DNA of 64,000 nt from Pedobacter soli. Lineage in GTDB: Bacteria; Bacteroidota; Bacteroidia; Sphingobacteriales; Sphingobacteriaceae. The stretch's first letter is position 1. Each line of letters begins with the position of its first letter. The stretch covers positions 109,325 through 173,324 of the forward strand of contig NZ_FMZH01000012.1 of the NCBI RefSeq assembly GCF_900101435.1, read 5' to 3'. The notes beneath the pieces were generated by a model. The model ran no database searches. It was not told the DNA's origin and saw only the letters and a program-made list of their open reading frames with translations. Shown here piece after piece: positions 18,635 through 28,619 of the stretch. The position numbers were made by a program, and so were the translations under genes.

Positions 18635-20317
18635 TTACCAACCCGGATTCTGTGTTAAGTTCCTGTTTTTATTTACTTCACTTGCTGCAATCGGATAGCG
18701 GTACATTTTAGTTGCATCGAAAGTTACATTCAGCGCATCGGTTCGGGTATAGGAGAAGGTGCCGTTTGCATTTTTAATAATCTGCATGCCATGCAGGGTA
18801 CTGTTCAATACAGTTTCTGCAATTTTCCATCGGCGTATATCCCAGAAACGTTGCTCTTCGAAAGCCATTTCTACCCTGCGTTCATGCCTGATGGCCTCAC
18901 GCATCTCTGCCTGCGTCATGGTGGTTTTTAAACCATGCTGGTAACCTGCTGTGGTACCGATCGGAATACCAGCTCTTAAGCGCAATGCTTTTAACTGGTT
19001 AAAAGCTTCGGTACGATTTACCGCATTATCGGCTGCCTCATTCATGGCCTCGGCATAGTTGAGTAAAACTTCTGCGTACCTGAAAATCGGGAAGTTGTGT
19101 GTTTGATTGCTATAAACTGTTGCCGTAACAAAAGTCTCGTTCATAAATTTGCGCATGTAGTAACCGGTACGCGTTTGTACGTTTACGGTACTGCCGGGTT
19201 TATCCAAACCGCCATCATAAGTTTGAACTGACCGGTTTAGCCATTTGGCATTGTTATGCAGAATAGTAAGGGCAAAACGTGGATCGCGGCCAGTATAAGG
19301 ATCTGCCGGATTATAACCAGATGCCGGATCGGTAATGGCACGGCCATTGCTCATATCGAAAGCATCAACAAGCTCTTGCGTAGGACTTGTATAGCCCGAA
19401 CCTGACGCATTGTTAGCGGTGTAACCTATTGGAGCGTTTCTGGTTTCGACATCAAAATTTACCGCTCTCTGGTAAGCCAAAATAATTTCGCTGTTTTTAC
19501 GGGTATTAAACACGGTAGTGTAAGCCGATGCCAATGAAAATACGTTCAGGTTCATTACATCTTTGGCAGCCTGCGCAGCAGCTGCCCATTTGGCCAAATC
19601 GTTGTTTGGATTATTTAATGGACTAGCATCGTACAATAATGCCCTGGCTTTTAGTGCCAATGCAACACCTTGCGTAACCCGGCCAAAGTCTTCGTCTGAT
19701 GCCAGTGTATTATCTGGCCTGGCAATGGTTTTTAAGGCCTCGCACTCATCCAGCAAATATTTAAGGCATTCTGTGTAAGTATTTCTTGGCATTTCAATAT
19801 TATCATCAATTCCCAACACACGGTCGCCCATAAGTGGTACCCCACCATAACGTTTAATGAGCTCAAAGTAGGCTATTGCCCTCAATATCCTTGCCTCAGC
19901 TTTCCAGTATGCTTTCAAACCTTTTTGGTTTAACGGAACTACATCAATATTGGCCAAAAATACATTGGCTTTGCGAATGGTCTTGTAATTGTTATCCCAG
20001 GAGTTATCGACTGGAGTAACTGCCGAAATCCGGCCATTTACAAAATATTCAATTGTACTCGATGGCGATGAACTAATGGCATCATCAGATGCAGCATCTA
20101 AAACATCGTTACCAATGCGGTTATAACCATTTGGCAGGTACGAATAAATATCAGCCAGAAAGGCTTTGGCCTGTACCCCCAGCGAATCTGTTTTATCAAA
20201 AGTATAGCTTAGATCAGCAGTGGTTGGTTCTGTTTCGTACATTGGTTTTTTACATGCCGAAAAACCAATAATGATAACGGCTAATGTGCCAACGATTTCT
20301 TTTATCTTAATTTTCAT
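18635..20317 (-). CDS. SusD/RagB-family glycan-binding lipoprotein (pair 2)
   Basis: Starting at ATG 20317 (MKIKIKEIVGTLAVIIIGFSACKKP) the protein has a lipoprotein signal with Cys in FSAC. The SusD body is complete: RILRAIAYFELIKRYGGVPLMGD, FRYAEVLLNYAEAMNEA, RHERRVEMAFEEQRFWDIRRWK and the C-terminal ASEVNKNRNLTQNPGW. The start lies 10 bp after the SusC stop; a start 24 nt further upstream would overlap that gene and spoil the signal. Two different SusD proteins in one locus suggest recognition of two fragments or two parts of a branched glycan. Confidence 0.95.
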   Translation of the reverse strand: MKIKIKEIVGTLAVIIIGFSACKKPMYETEPTTADLSYTFDKTDSLGVQAKAFLADIYSYLPNGYNRIGNDVLDAASDDAISSSPSSTIEYFVNGRISAVTPVDNSWDNNYKTIRKANVFLANIDVVPLNQKGLKAYWKAEARILRAIAYFELIKRYGGVPLMGDRVLGIDDNIEMPRNTYTECLKYLLDECEALKTIARPDNTLASDEDFGRVTQGVALALKARALLYDASPLNNPNNDLAKWAAAAQAAKDVMNLNVFSLASAYTTVFNTRKNSEIILAYQRAVNFDVETRNAPIGYTANNASGSGYTSPTQELVDAFDMSNGRAITDPASGYNPADPYTGRDPRFALTILHNNAKWLNRSVQTYDGGLDKPGSTVNVQTRTGYYMRKFMNETFVTATVYSNQTHNFPIFRYAEVLLNYAEAMNEAADNAVNRTEAFNQLKALRLRAGIPIGTTAGYQHGLKTTMTQAEMREAIRHERRVEMAFEEQRFWDIRRWKIAETVLNSTLHGMQIIKNANGTFSYTRTDALNVTFDATKMYRYPIAASEVNKNRNLTQNPGW

Positions 20318-20327
20318 ATCACCCGCA

Positions 20328-23300
20328 TTAAAATTTAACATTCAAACCAGCATTAACCACTCTTTGCAGTGGATAACCGCTTCCATAAACTTCAGGATCT
20401 ACCCGATCGTATGCAGAAAGGGTGAAGGCATTTACTGCATTTACAAAAAAGCGTACAGAAGCTAATTTTAGCTTACCGGTTACCACTTTCGGTAACGTGT
20501 AGCCCAGTTCCACATTTTTTAATCTCACATAACTGCCATCGTGCAACCAGTATGATGAAGTAGCCTCATTATTTGGATTAGCGCCAATGGTTAAACGTGG
20601 TTGAGTGGCTGTAGCAGCAGTAGCTGGTGTCCAACGGCCAAGATTCTGTTCAAATGCTTGTCCTAAACCATTGTTTTGGAAAGCCCATTCAGTACTGCCC
20701 GAAACGTACACATAGCGGTTCTGAACGCCTTGCAGGAGTGCAGAAAAATCAAATCCTTTGTAACTGAAGCCCAGGTTAAGACCATAAAACCAAATCGGAT
20801 TATTATTTTTAAGTGCTCTTACATCCAGCTCATTAATAATCCCGTCGTTATTTAAATCCTGGTATTTAATATCTCCGGGAACCGGTGTATAACCCTGTAT
20901 TTTTGCACTTGAGTTAATCTCGGCCTGATTTTGGAATAAACCTGTTGCCACATAGCCAAAAGTCTGGTCTTCTCTTTGTCCGGTACGTTCCATCCACGAA
21001 TATGGCCTGCTAATTTCATCCTGATACTCGATAATTTTTTGCAGCGAGAAAACATTTGGTGCAATGTAGTAGTTAAAATTACCCACATGGTTGCTGTATT
21101 TCAGATCGAATTCTACCCCGGAATAACGGCTAACCCCTATATTTTCTGCAGGATAGGTAGTACCCAGTAAGGCCGAACTTCTTCCCCTGGTTTGCACCAG
21201 ATCAAAGTTTTTATTGTTGAAATAATCGGCAGCAACTGATAATTTATTATTAAACAAACTGGCATCAATGCCCACATTGTATTGATTTGCTTTTTCCCAG
21301 GTAATATGCGGGTTGGCCAATGTGCCTTCGGCAACACCGGTTATAGCCGTTGGCGTTGGTGCGCCATAATTATAGGTATTGCCTGTTACATAGTACTGGT
21401 TATAGGCAAAATAACCAGGGTTAGCGTTGCCGGTATAAGCATAATTTGCCCTGATTTTAAGCGCATTTAACCATTGGATATCTTTTAAAAAGTCTTCTTT
21501 AGCCATGTTCCATCCTAAGCCAAAACCATAAAAGAAACCATAGCGTTGGCCTTCTACGTACCGGTTTACCCCACTGTAGCTTAAAGCCGCTTCGGCCAGG
21601 TATTTTTCTTTATAGTTATAATTTATCCTGCCCGATAAGTTATTGTTGATTAATACAACCTGATTACCTTGTATGCTTTGCGAGTTGTATTTTAACAAGG
21701 CACTAATTCCATGATTGCCGTAGGTTTTATCAAGTCCGGCAGAAAAATCGACAAATAAATTTCGGCTCTGGCCGGTGTTGGTTGTTAAATTAACCTGCTG
21801 GCCATCTACCCCAAACTTTTGATATACATCAGGGTTGGTACTGGCCAGCTTATATACCGCGTACTGTTTGGTGCGGATAATGTTTTCGGATACACTATGG
21901 TTAAAACTGGCCAAAGCTTTTAACCACAAACCTTTGGTAACATTATCGAGTGTTTTCTTTAACGATATATCAGCAGAAATGTCTCGACTACTGTTGTAAA
22001 AATAACCCGAGCGCGTAGTTGCTCCCCACAAGTTGGTCTGATAATCGGAAGTACCGGCCAGCGAACCGTTAGGATTAAAAACAGGATAAGCATTATTTGG
22101 AATCGAAGCCAGTTGTGAAAAAACGTTATTACTACCAAAATTGGATAAAGTGGTACCTGTAGTAAAAATTGCTGTACTTGCACTAACTCCACCCGGTTGG
22201 TTACCATTCTGGATACGGCCAAACAGGTTTAAGTTTAATAAAGTTGTCGGCGTGATATCGATATCGATATTAGTACGTACCAGATAGCGTTTGTAATCGG
22301 TATTGGTACTGTAGGTATTTCTTTCGTCGTCCTGCTTTAAAATACCGCTTTGGTTCAGGTAATCTACATCCAGAAAATATCGGGTAGCATTACCGCCACC
22401 ATAAGTATTCAGGTTGTAACGGCTAAAAGTTGTATTGGGTTTTAAGACGGTGCTGTACCAATCTACATCAGGGTGAAATATAGGATCAGAACCTGTTGCC
22501 CAGGCATTTAAATCAGCTGCAGTATAGCGGGGTGCTTTACCATCGTTGGCCAATGCTTCATTGTAAAGCGTTGCGTAATCAAAAGCACCCAGTGGTTTCG
22601 GCAATTTAATGGCCGATTGCAGACCTGCCTGTGCCGTAAGCGAAATGCGTTGCTTGCCTACCTCTCCTTTACGGGTATTAATCATAATTACACCGTTCGA
22701 AGCCTGTTGCCCAAGCATTACTGTAGATAAACCATCTTTTAAAATGGTAACCGATTCTATTTCCTCCGGATCGATTGAAGGATAATCTCTCGGGATACCG
22801 TTTACCAGGACCAATGGTGCATTCCCCCTTACGGTAATACTGGTTCCGTCGGCTCCTGGCCTGCCATTACTTTGTAAAGTGTATAATCCGGCTAACCTTC
22901 CGGATAAAGCATTGTTAATTCCCGCTACCGGAACTTTAATCAGATCGGTATTGTATACTGTAGAAGTAGATTGCAGGTTAGTTACCGTGCTTTGCTCGCC
23001 ATACAATACCGGTGTAGCAGCCTGGCGTTTCTGGCTCTCGCTAAGTGATACATTTAACAAAGCCTCTTTTACCTCAACCTCTTTTACCAGGTAACCATTG
23101 AGTGTAAATGTTAAAATATCGCCTTCAACAGCACTTATTTTATACTTACCATCCTTATTTGTTGTAACACTATTACCGGTTTCTTTAATGGTAACGCTAA
23201 CGCCAAAAAGCGGGTTGCCAAAGTTATCAGAAACTGTTCCGGTAACCTCCAACCGGTGGCCCTTGTTTTTGCCTGCTACATGCCTTTCGACTCGTATGGT

Positions 23301-23381
23301 ATTGGCATAGGCCAAAGCCGGACATGCCGCATATACGGTTAACGAAAAAAGCATTAATTGCTTTAAGTAAGTTTTCCTCAT
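20328..23381 (-). CDS. SusC/RagA-family TonB-dependent outer-membrane transporter (pair 2, promoter-proximal)
   Basis: ATG 23381 gives MRKTYLKQLMLFSLTVYAACPALAYA, a good signal peptide, and about 1017 residues. A carboxypeptidase-regulatory-like domain (LEVTGTVSDNFGNPLFGVSV) precedes plug and barrel, and the C-terminus is YPLQRVVNAGLNVKF. Where SusC proteins usually read YG-GANGV-ITTK-G, this one has VMLGQQASNGVIMINTRKG, a slightly atypical plug signature. It is the first gene of the minus-strand PUL and faces the hybrid regulator across 336 bp that carry the likely operator and -7 box. Confidence 0.95.
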   Translation of the reverse strand: MRKTYLKQLMLFSLTVYAACPALAYANTIRVERHVAGKNKGHRLEVTGTVSDNFGNPLFGVSVTIKETGNSVTTNKDGKYKISAVEGDILTFTLNGYLVKEVEVKEALLNVSLSESQKRQAATPVLYGEQSTVTNLQSTSTVYNTDLIKVPVAGINNALSGRLAGLYTLQSNGRPGADGTSITVRGNAPLVLVNGIPRDYPSIDPEEIESVTILKDGLSTVMLGQQASNGVIMINTRKGEVGKQRISLTAQAGLQSAIKLPKPLGAFDYATLYNEALANDGKAPRYTAADLNAWATGSDPIFHPDVDWYSTVLKPNTTFSRYNLNTYGGGNATRYFLDVDYLNQSGILKQDDERNTYSTNTDYKRYLVRTNIDIDITPTTLLNLNLFGRIQNGNQPGGVSASTAIFTTGTTLSNFGSNNVFSQLASIPNNAYPVFNPNGSLAGTSDYQTNLWGATTRSGYFYNSSRDISADISLKKTLDNVTKGLWLKALASFNHSVSENIIRTKQYAVYKLASTNPDVYQKFGVDGQQVNLTTNTGQSRNLFVDFSAGLDKTYGNHGISALLKYNSQSIQGNQVVLINNNLSGRINYNYKEKYLAEAALSYSGVNRYVEGQRYGFFYGFGLGWNMAKEDFLKDIQWLNALKIRANYAYTGNANPGYFAYNQYYVTGNTYNYGAPTPTAITGVAEGTLANPHITWEKANQYNVGIDASLFNNKLSVAADYFNNKNFDLVQTRGRSSALLGTTYPAENIGVSRYSGVEFDLKYSNHVGNFNYYIAPNVFSLQKIIEYQDEISRPYSWMERTGQREDQTFGYVATGLFQNQAEINSSAKIQGYTPVPGDIKYQDLNNDGIINELDVRALKNNNPIWFYGLNLGFSYKGFDFSALLQGVQNRYVYVSGSTEWAFQNNGLGQAFEQNLGRWTPATAATATQPRLTIGANPNNEATSSYWLHDGSYVRLKNVELGYTLPKVVTGKLKLASVRFFVNAVNAFTLSAYDRVDPEVYGSGYPLQRVVNAGLNVKF

Positions 23382-23506
23382 ATTTTGTTTTGGTTTAGTT
23401 ACTGGTGCGTGTCCGGAGTAATGTGTTTGCCCTTCCGGGTGCACGCTTTTGGTTATCGTCTATTTGGTTATTATCATGCCTTTTACCGGGGGTAAATGCA
23501 TAGGGT

Positions 23507-23514
23507 CAAATCTA
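23507..23514 (-). promoter_or_regulatory. -7 box of the PUL (susC, pair 2)
   Basis: TAGATTTG on the minus strand matches TAnnTTTG exactly and is the only such match on that strand between the regulator and susC. It predicts a leader of about 120 nt. The -33 region is replaced by the GGGGTAAAAT direct repeats, as expected for an activator-dependent promoter. Confidence 0.5.
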
Positions 23515-23534
23515 TCCAGAAGCCCCAAAACAAA

Positions 23535-23570
23535 AGGGGTAAAATCCTAAACAAATGGGGGTAAAATTCT
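23535..23570 (-). promoter_or_regulatory. direct-repeat operator candidate for the hybrid regulator
   Basis: GGGGTAAAAT occurs at 23536-23545 and again at 23558-23567, exactly 22 bp apart and in the same orientation, each followed by a similar tail (CCTAAAC and TCTAAAA). The repeats lie immediately upstream of the susC -7 box. A partial GGGGTAAA is at 23489-23496. Tandem half-sites two helical turns apart are what an AraC-type domain of a hybrid two-component protein could bind. Confidence 0.55.
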
Positions 23571-23717
23571 AAAAATATAGCTAAAAGGCTAGCTAACGCA
23601 ATGCTGTGAGCAGATAAAGTGTTAAAATTGCCGGTGCTAAGCCAATTTGATTTTAATAATAAAAATAGAGTTGTACATTTAATAACATTAAGCTAACCAT
23701 CCCTGTATTTTGTGAAC

Positions 23718-26700
23718 ATGAAAGCCCTGCTCTTCTTTATATTTACACTCTTCGCTATAGCAGGCAAAGCACAAGACCAATACGCTTTTAAACACCTGAA
23801 CGTAGAGAGCGGACTTTCGCAAAGCTCGGTACTCTCAATTGCCCAGGATGCCCGGGGTTTTCTCTGGTTCGGTACACGTTTTGGACTCAACAAATACGAT
23901 TCGCAAACGTTTAAAATCTACAGCAGCGAAAAAGGCAATAAAAAAAGCCTGAGTTCTACTTCCTATCTCTCTTCAATAGTATCACTTAAAAATGGATCGC
24001 TGTTAATTGGCACCCAAAACGGGCTGAATAAATACAATGAAAAGGACGATAATTTTGACCGTTATCAGCACGATGATAAAGATGCAGGCAGTTTAAGCAA
24101 CAATATTGTATTTTGCATTTATCAGGACAAAAAAAACAGGGTTTGGGTAGGTACGGAAAATGGACTAAATTTACTAACCGACACTACCCGATATCGCTTT
24201 AAGCGTTTTTTATACCAAAACAAACAACGTTTACAAGTTTATACCATTACCGAAGATCACAATGGTACCCTGTGGTTAAGTACAGACAATGGCTTAATGA
24301 ATATGCGCTTTAGCGGAAACCGGGTTATTTACAAACATTTTAAGGCCTATAGCGACGAGCTCGCTAAAGCCATCGATAACCACATTACCACAATGGTTGA
24401 AGATCGCGAAAACAACCTTTGGATTGGCACTAAACAAAGCGGTATAAGTAAGCTCGACCTAAGCACCGAAAACATTACCAATTATAAATATTCGAGCCTT
24501 AACCCACAGGGTATCAGCAGCAATAACGTGCGTAAAATTATGCTCGATCAGGAGGGCAAACTGTGGATTGGTACCTTACACGGCATCAACATCTATAATC
24601 CGGCAAACCAAAGTTTCAGCACTTTACAAAATGAGCCCGAAAATCCATCCAGTTTAAGTCAGAATTCGGTTTACGATATTTTTCAGGATCGTCAGGGTAT
24701 TATCTGGGTTGGTACTTATTATGGCGCTATCAATATGGTTTATCCTAATTATACGCCTTTTAAGGTTTATCGCAGCACTGCCACATCAAACGGCCTCAGC
24801 AGCAATGTAGTGAGCTCAATCATGGAAGATCAGCACCAAAACCTGTGGATTGCTACTGAAGGTGAAGGCATTAATTATTACGATAGGAAAAGCAATACTT
24901 TTACCCGCTACAAAAACAACCCCAATAACCCCGCAAGCCTAAGCGCCAATCTGGTAAAATCGGTTATCCGAGATAAAAACAATAAAGTCTGGATCGGCAC
25001 ACATTATGGCGGGCTAAACCTTTTTAACCCCGAAACCAAAAGTTTTGTACGCTATACCAAGCATAAAAACGACACTTCTTCATTAAGCAACGATGAAATT
25101 ACGGTTGTTTTTGAAGATAGTTTCGGGAGGTTCTGGGTAGGAACCAACGGCGGTTTAAATAGTTTTAATACACAAACGGGTAAATTTATCCGTAACCGGG
25201 TAAATGGCCGTGCCGATGCTGTACTTTACATTTTCGAAGACAGCAAGCGAACACTGTGGGTAGCTACCAACTCGGGGCTTTATCAGTTAAAAAGCGGTGC
25301 AACTAAATTTGTAATCCGCGTAGCTGGCAATCCCGAAATTTTAAGGTATAACGAAATCAGCTGCATCACCGAAAATAAAGCCGGTTCTCTGCTTATTGGC
25401 ACCACCAGGAATGGATTATTTCAACTAAACCCCGAAAAGCACCAATATAGGCGGCTAAGCTTACTGGATGGACTTCCAAGTAACACCATTATGGGGATAC
25501 TTGAAGATGATTTTCAAAACCTGTGGATTACTACCGATAAAGGCCTGTGTAAGTATAACCCGGCATTACATACCTTTAAGGTTTATAACATTAAAGATGG
25601 TTTGCCTGGTAATGAATTTAATTACAAATCGTTTTTAAAAGACAGTAAAGGTCAGTTTTTCTTTGGTAGCCTGAGTGGTATGATCAGTTTCTACCCCAAC
25701 CAGATCAGAGAAAACAAAACTACTCCACCTGTAATTTTTACGGGCTTAAAACTCTTTAACAAACCTGTGGCGCTAAACAGCGGAGATGGCCTGCTGAAAC
25801 AGAATATCAGCACCTTACAGGCCATTACTTTTGAATCCGATCAGAATGTTTTTTCAGTTGATTTTACTGTCCTTAATTTCATTAAATCGAATAAAAGCCA
25901 TTATGCATATAAACTCAATGGTTTCGAAAAAAACTGGAACTATGTAGATGTACCTTCGGCTACCTATACCAATCTTTCGCCGGGTCAATATACCCTGATG
26001 GTTAAAGGCACCAACAACGATGGCGTTTGGACCAACACCATAAGCACGCTCGATATTACCGTATTACCACCATTTTACCGTACCTGGTGGGCTTATTTGT
26101 TTTATTTGGCAGCCTTTATTGCCATATCGTTTGTATTTATTCGCTATTTGCTGATTAAGGCCGTACTGAAAAAAGAAAAGGAAATTAACGAGCATAAGCT
26201 CGAGTTTTTCACCAATATCTCGCACGAAATACGCACGCCTTTAACGCTGATTGTAGGCCCATTGGATAAACTGATCGAAAATGCCAAAGACGATCCATCA
26301 TTAAACCGCGAGCTGCAGCCCATTAAAAACAATGCTTACCGCTTAATGAACCTGGTAACCGAGCTCCTCGATTTCAGAAAAGCAGAAAGCGGAAAAATGA
26401 CCCTGCACATTAGCCCCGGAGATATTGTAAAATTCTGCCGGGAGATATTCCTGGCTTTTCAGAATATTGCCATTGCCAAAAGCATCGATTACCGTTTTGA
26501 AACCGTGCAGCCCGATATTAAACTTTATTTTGATAAAGTTCAACTGGAGAAAGTGTTATTTAACCTGCTTTCCAATGCTTTTAAATTTACGCCAGATAAA
26601 GGTAAAATCAGTTTAAAAATCAGTCAGGAAAATAACCGGGTACAAATTATGGTGAGCGATAATGGCAAAGGGATTGCGCTTGCCGATCAGGCTGGTTTAT

Positions 26701-27755
26701 TTACCAATTTTTACCAGGCTAACCCAACAACCAGCATTGGCACAGGTTTAGGTTTATCCTTATCTAAAAGCATTGTAGAGCTGCATCATGGCGAAATTAC
26801 TTTCGAAAGTATGGCTCAGAGCGAAAATCGACATGGTGCTACCTGTTTTACCGTAAATTTAAAAACCGGCAAAGCACATTTTAAGCCAGCCGATTTTGTA
26901 AAAGATTATGTGTATTATGATGATGCTACCAACTACGAACTCCCGGGTACTGCCGAAGCTCAGATTCAGGAAGCAGAAACTGTAGTATCTGCCGGCCCTA
27001 AAAAATATAGTATTTTACTGGTAGAGGATAACGAAGACGTAAGGGCATTTATTAAAAATGCGCTGGGCAATACTTACACCATTTACGAAAGCGAAAACGG
27101 AGCTACAGGCCTGGCACTGGCGCAGGAAGTGATTCCCGATTTAATTATCAGCGATGTAATGATGCCTGTTATGGATGGCCTGGAATTGTGCCGCAAGCTT
27201 AAAACCGACGAAAGAACCAGTCATATCCCCGTGGTATTGCTCACAGCCCGTTCGGCTTATGTACACCAGATTAATGGTTTTGAGCAGGGTGCCGATGCTT
27301 ACATCATGAAGCCCTTCAACCTCAAAATTCTCGAACTGAATGTACAAAACCTGCTTAGCGCACGCGAAACCATCAGGCAGAAATTTGCGCAGGTGGTAAG
27401 GCTCGAACCTAAAAACCTGGTAATTAATACCACCGAGCAAAATTTCCTGAACAAAATTATCGCAGTTATTGAAGATCGGATTGCCGATTCTGAATTTGAT
27501 GTGCCTACCCTATCATCGCAAATTGGCATGAGCCAGCCGGTACTGTACAAAAAAATAAGGGCATTGACTGATCTTTCGGTTAACGATTTTATTAAATCGA
27601 TACGCATTAAAAGAGCTGCACAGCTATTGAAACAAGGTGCAGGTAATATTTCAGAAATTGCTTATTCGGTAGGTTTTAACGATCGTAAATACTTTAGTTC
27701 GGAGTTTAAAAAACATTTTGGCAAAACGCCGAGTGAGTTTATAAACGAAGATTAA
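23718..27755 (+). CDS. hybrid two-component system regulator (PUL sensor and activator)
   Basis: One polypeptide of about 1345 residues combines a signal peptide (MKALLFFIFTLFAIAGKAQ), a periplasmic two-domain propeller of reg_prop repeats (GLSQSSVLSIAQDARGFLWFGT and many similar units), a Y_Y_Y domain, one membrane helix (about 790-813), a histidine kinase (His in SHEIRTPL about 836; GTGLGLSLSKSIVELH ATPase motif), a receiver (phospho-Asp about 1145 in IISDVMMPVMDG) and a C-terminal AraC-type HTH (about 1255-1345). It should bind PUL breakdown products in the periplasm and activate the divergent susC promoter. The GTG at 23712 is an alternative start, but ATG 23718 begins the signal peptide. 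The upstream TATTTTG lies only a few nt from the start. Confidence 0.96.
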   Translation: MKALLFFIFTLFAIAGKAQDQYAFKHLNVESGLSQSSVLSIAQDARGFLWFGTRFGLNKYDSQTFKIYSSEKGNKKSLSSTSYLSSIVSLKNGSLLIGTQNGLNKYNEKDDNFDRYQHDDKDAGSLSNNIVFCIYQDKKNRVWVGTENGLNLLTDTTRYRFKRFLYQNKQRLQVYTITEDHNGTLWLSTDNGLMNMRFSGNRVIYKHFKAYSDELAKAIDNHITTMVEDRENNLWIGTKQSGISKLDLSTENITNYKYSSLNPQGISSNNVRKIMLDQEGKLWIGTLHGINIYNPANQSFSTLQNEPENPSSLSQNSVYDIFQDRQGIIWVGTYYGAINMVYPNYTPFKVYRSTATSNGLSSNVVSSIMEDQHQNLWIATEGEGINYYDRKSNTFTRYKNNPNNPASLSANLVKSVIRDKNNKVWIGTHYGGLNLFNPETKSFVRYTKHKNDTSSLSNDEITVVFEDSFGRFWVGTNGGLNSFNTQTGKFIRNRVNGRADAVLYIFEDSKRTLWVATNSGLYQLKSGATKFVIRVAGNPEILRYNEISCITENKAGSLLIGTTRNGLFQLNPEKHQYRRLSLLDGLPSNTIMGILEDDFQNLWITTDKGLCKYNPALHTFKVYNIKDGLPGNEFNYKSFLKDSKGQFFFGSLSGMISFYPNQIRENKTTPPVIFTGLKLFNKPVALNSGDGLLKQNISTLQAITFESDQNVFSVDFTVLNFIKSNKSHYAYKLNGFEKNWNYVDVPSATYTNLSPGQYTLMVKGTNNDGVWTNTISTLDITVLPPFYRTWWAYLFYLAAFIAISFVFIRYLLIKAVLKKEKEINEHKLEFFTNISHEIRTPLTLIVGPLDKLIENAKDDPSLNRELQPIKNNAYRLMNLVTELLDFRKAESGKMTLHISPGDIVKFCREIFLAFQNIAIAKSIDYRFETVQPDIKLYFDKVQLEKVLFNLLSNAFKFTPDKGKISLKISQENNRVQIMVSDNGKGIALADQAGLFTNFYQANPTTSIGTGLGLSLSKSIVELHHGEITFESMAQSENRHGATCFTVNLKTGKAHFKPADFVKDYVYYDDATNYELPGTAEAQIQEAETVVSAGPKKYSILLVEDNEDVRAFIKNALGNTYTIYESENGATGLALAQEVIPDLIISDVMMPVMDGLELCRKLKTDERTSHIPVVLLTARSAYVHQINGFEQGADAYIMKPFNLKILELNVQNLLSARETIRQKFAQVVRLEPKNLVINTTEQNFLNKIIAVIEDRIADSEFDVPTLSSQIGMSQPVLYKKIRALTDLSVNDFIKSIRIKRAAQLLKQGAGNISEIAYSVGFNDRKYFSSEFKKHFGKTPSEFINED

Positions 27756-27788
27756 AATAAGGCAATACAATGGCCAACATCATTGTTT

Positions 27789-28613
27789 TTAACGCAAATT
27801 GTTTATCTCCCGATCAAAATAATTATTCAAAACCCGCTGGTAAACCCGGTTTGCAAGGGGGGCAAGTAGCCTGCCTTTTTCAAACAAGGCCATTATTTCG
27901 GCTTCTGTGATCTGGTAATTGTTTTCATAGCGTACTGCCAGGTAGGCTTCATCGAGTAAGTACAACAGGTAAATATCTGTTTCGTTGCCCGGTTTAAAGA
28001 GTGTGGCCAGGCCTTGTACATAGGGCTTAATATAATTTTGGTGTACTTGTACACGGTGTGTCTTTTTTTCGGCACCCATAACCAAAAGCTCGATGGCACG
28101 GTAGCCCAAATCAAAGAACTGATGCAACATAAAGGCACAGTGCGGTAGGTTTTGCCTTTTTAAATAGAATTTTGCCCCTGCTAAAAAATCATTGGCTTTA
28201 TTTAATTCTGTAGTGTAAGTACATTTAACCTGTTGTGCAAGTAAGTTACCATCTATATTCCCGTGGTTAAAAAGATCAGTAGAGCGGTTAAAGAGGCAGT
28301 TTTGAGGTTTACACAGCTGATTGAAAAATAAACTGCCGTTTTGCAAAGCCTGTTTAACCTCGTGCTCATGAAAAAGCCTGTAGCTAAATTTCTGCTGGTT
28401 ACTAAACACAATATTAAGTACCGGGACCAGTTCGTTTAAAATACGCACCTGCTTATTGGGTACCACAATAAGCAATTCATTAAGTACCTTTTCGGCAAAA
28501 ATTTCGGTATAGCAAAAAATATAAGCTGTCTGTACCACAGCACATATACCTTTTATCAGCGCAGCTAAATCTGCATCATTTGCTATTGCTACATGTATAT
28601 TTTTACGGCTCAT
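27789..28613 (-). CDS. HEPN-domain protein with degenerate nucleotidyltransferase-like N-terminus
   Basis: The 274-residue protein looks like a fused pseudo-nucleotidyltransferase (about 1-120; TAYIFCYTEIFAEKVLNELLIVV occupies the place of the GS...DxD site but has neither motif) and a HEPN four-helix domain (about 138-235; ANDFLAGAKFYLKRQNLPHCAFMLHQFFDLGYRAIELLVMG, then EKKTHRVQVH). No clear Rx4-6H ribonuclease motif is present (only R-VQV-H), so catalysis is doubtful. It is the second gene of a two-gene unit, 6 bp after the unknown 391-residue protein, and convergent with the hybrid regulator. Role unknown. Confidence 0.6.
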   Translation of the reverse strand: MSRKNIHVAIANDADLAALIKGICAVVQTAYIFCYTEIFAEKVLNELLIVVPNKQVRILNELVPVLNIVFSNQQKFSYRLFHEHEVKQALQNGSLFFNQLCKPQNCLFNRSTDLFNHGNIDGNLLAQQVKCTYTTELNKANDFLAGAKFYLKRQNLPHCAFMLHQFFDLGYRAIELLVMGAEKKTHRVQVHQNYIKPYVQGLATLFKPGNETDIYLLYLLDEAYLAVRYENNYQITEAEIMALFEKGRLLAPLANRVYQRVLNNYFDREINNLR

Positions 28614-28619
28614 GGTTAT

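Noticed and set aside
23646..23673. Promoter TTTG / TAGAGTTG for the hybrid regulator
   Set aside because: Spacing is 16 nt and the -7 has a mismatch; the TATTTTG next to the start is an equal candidate, so neither is listed as a feature.
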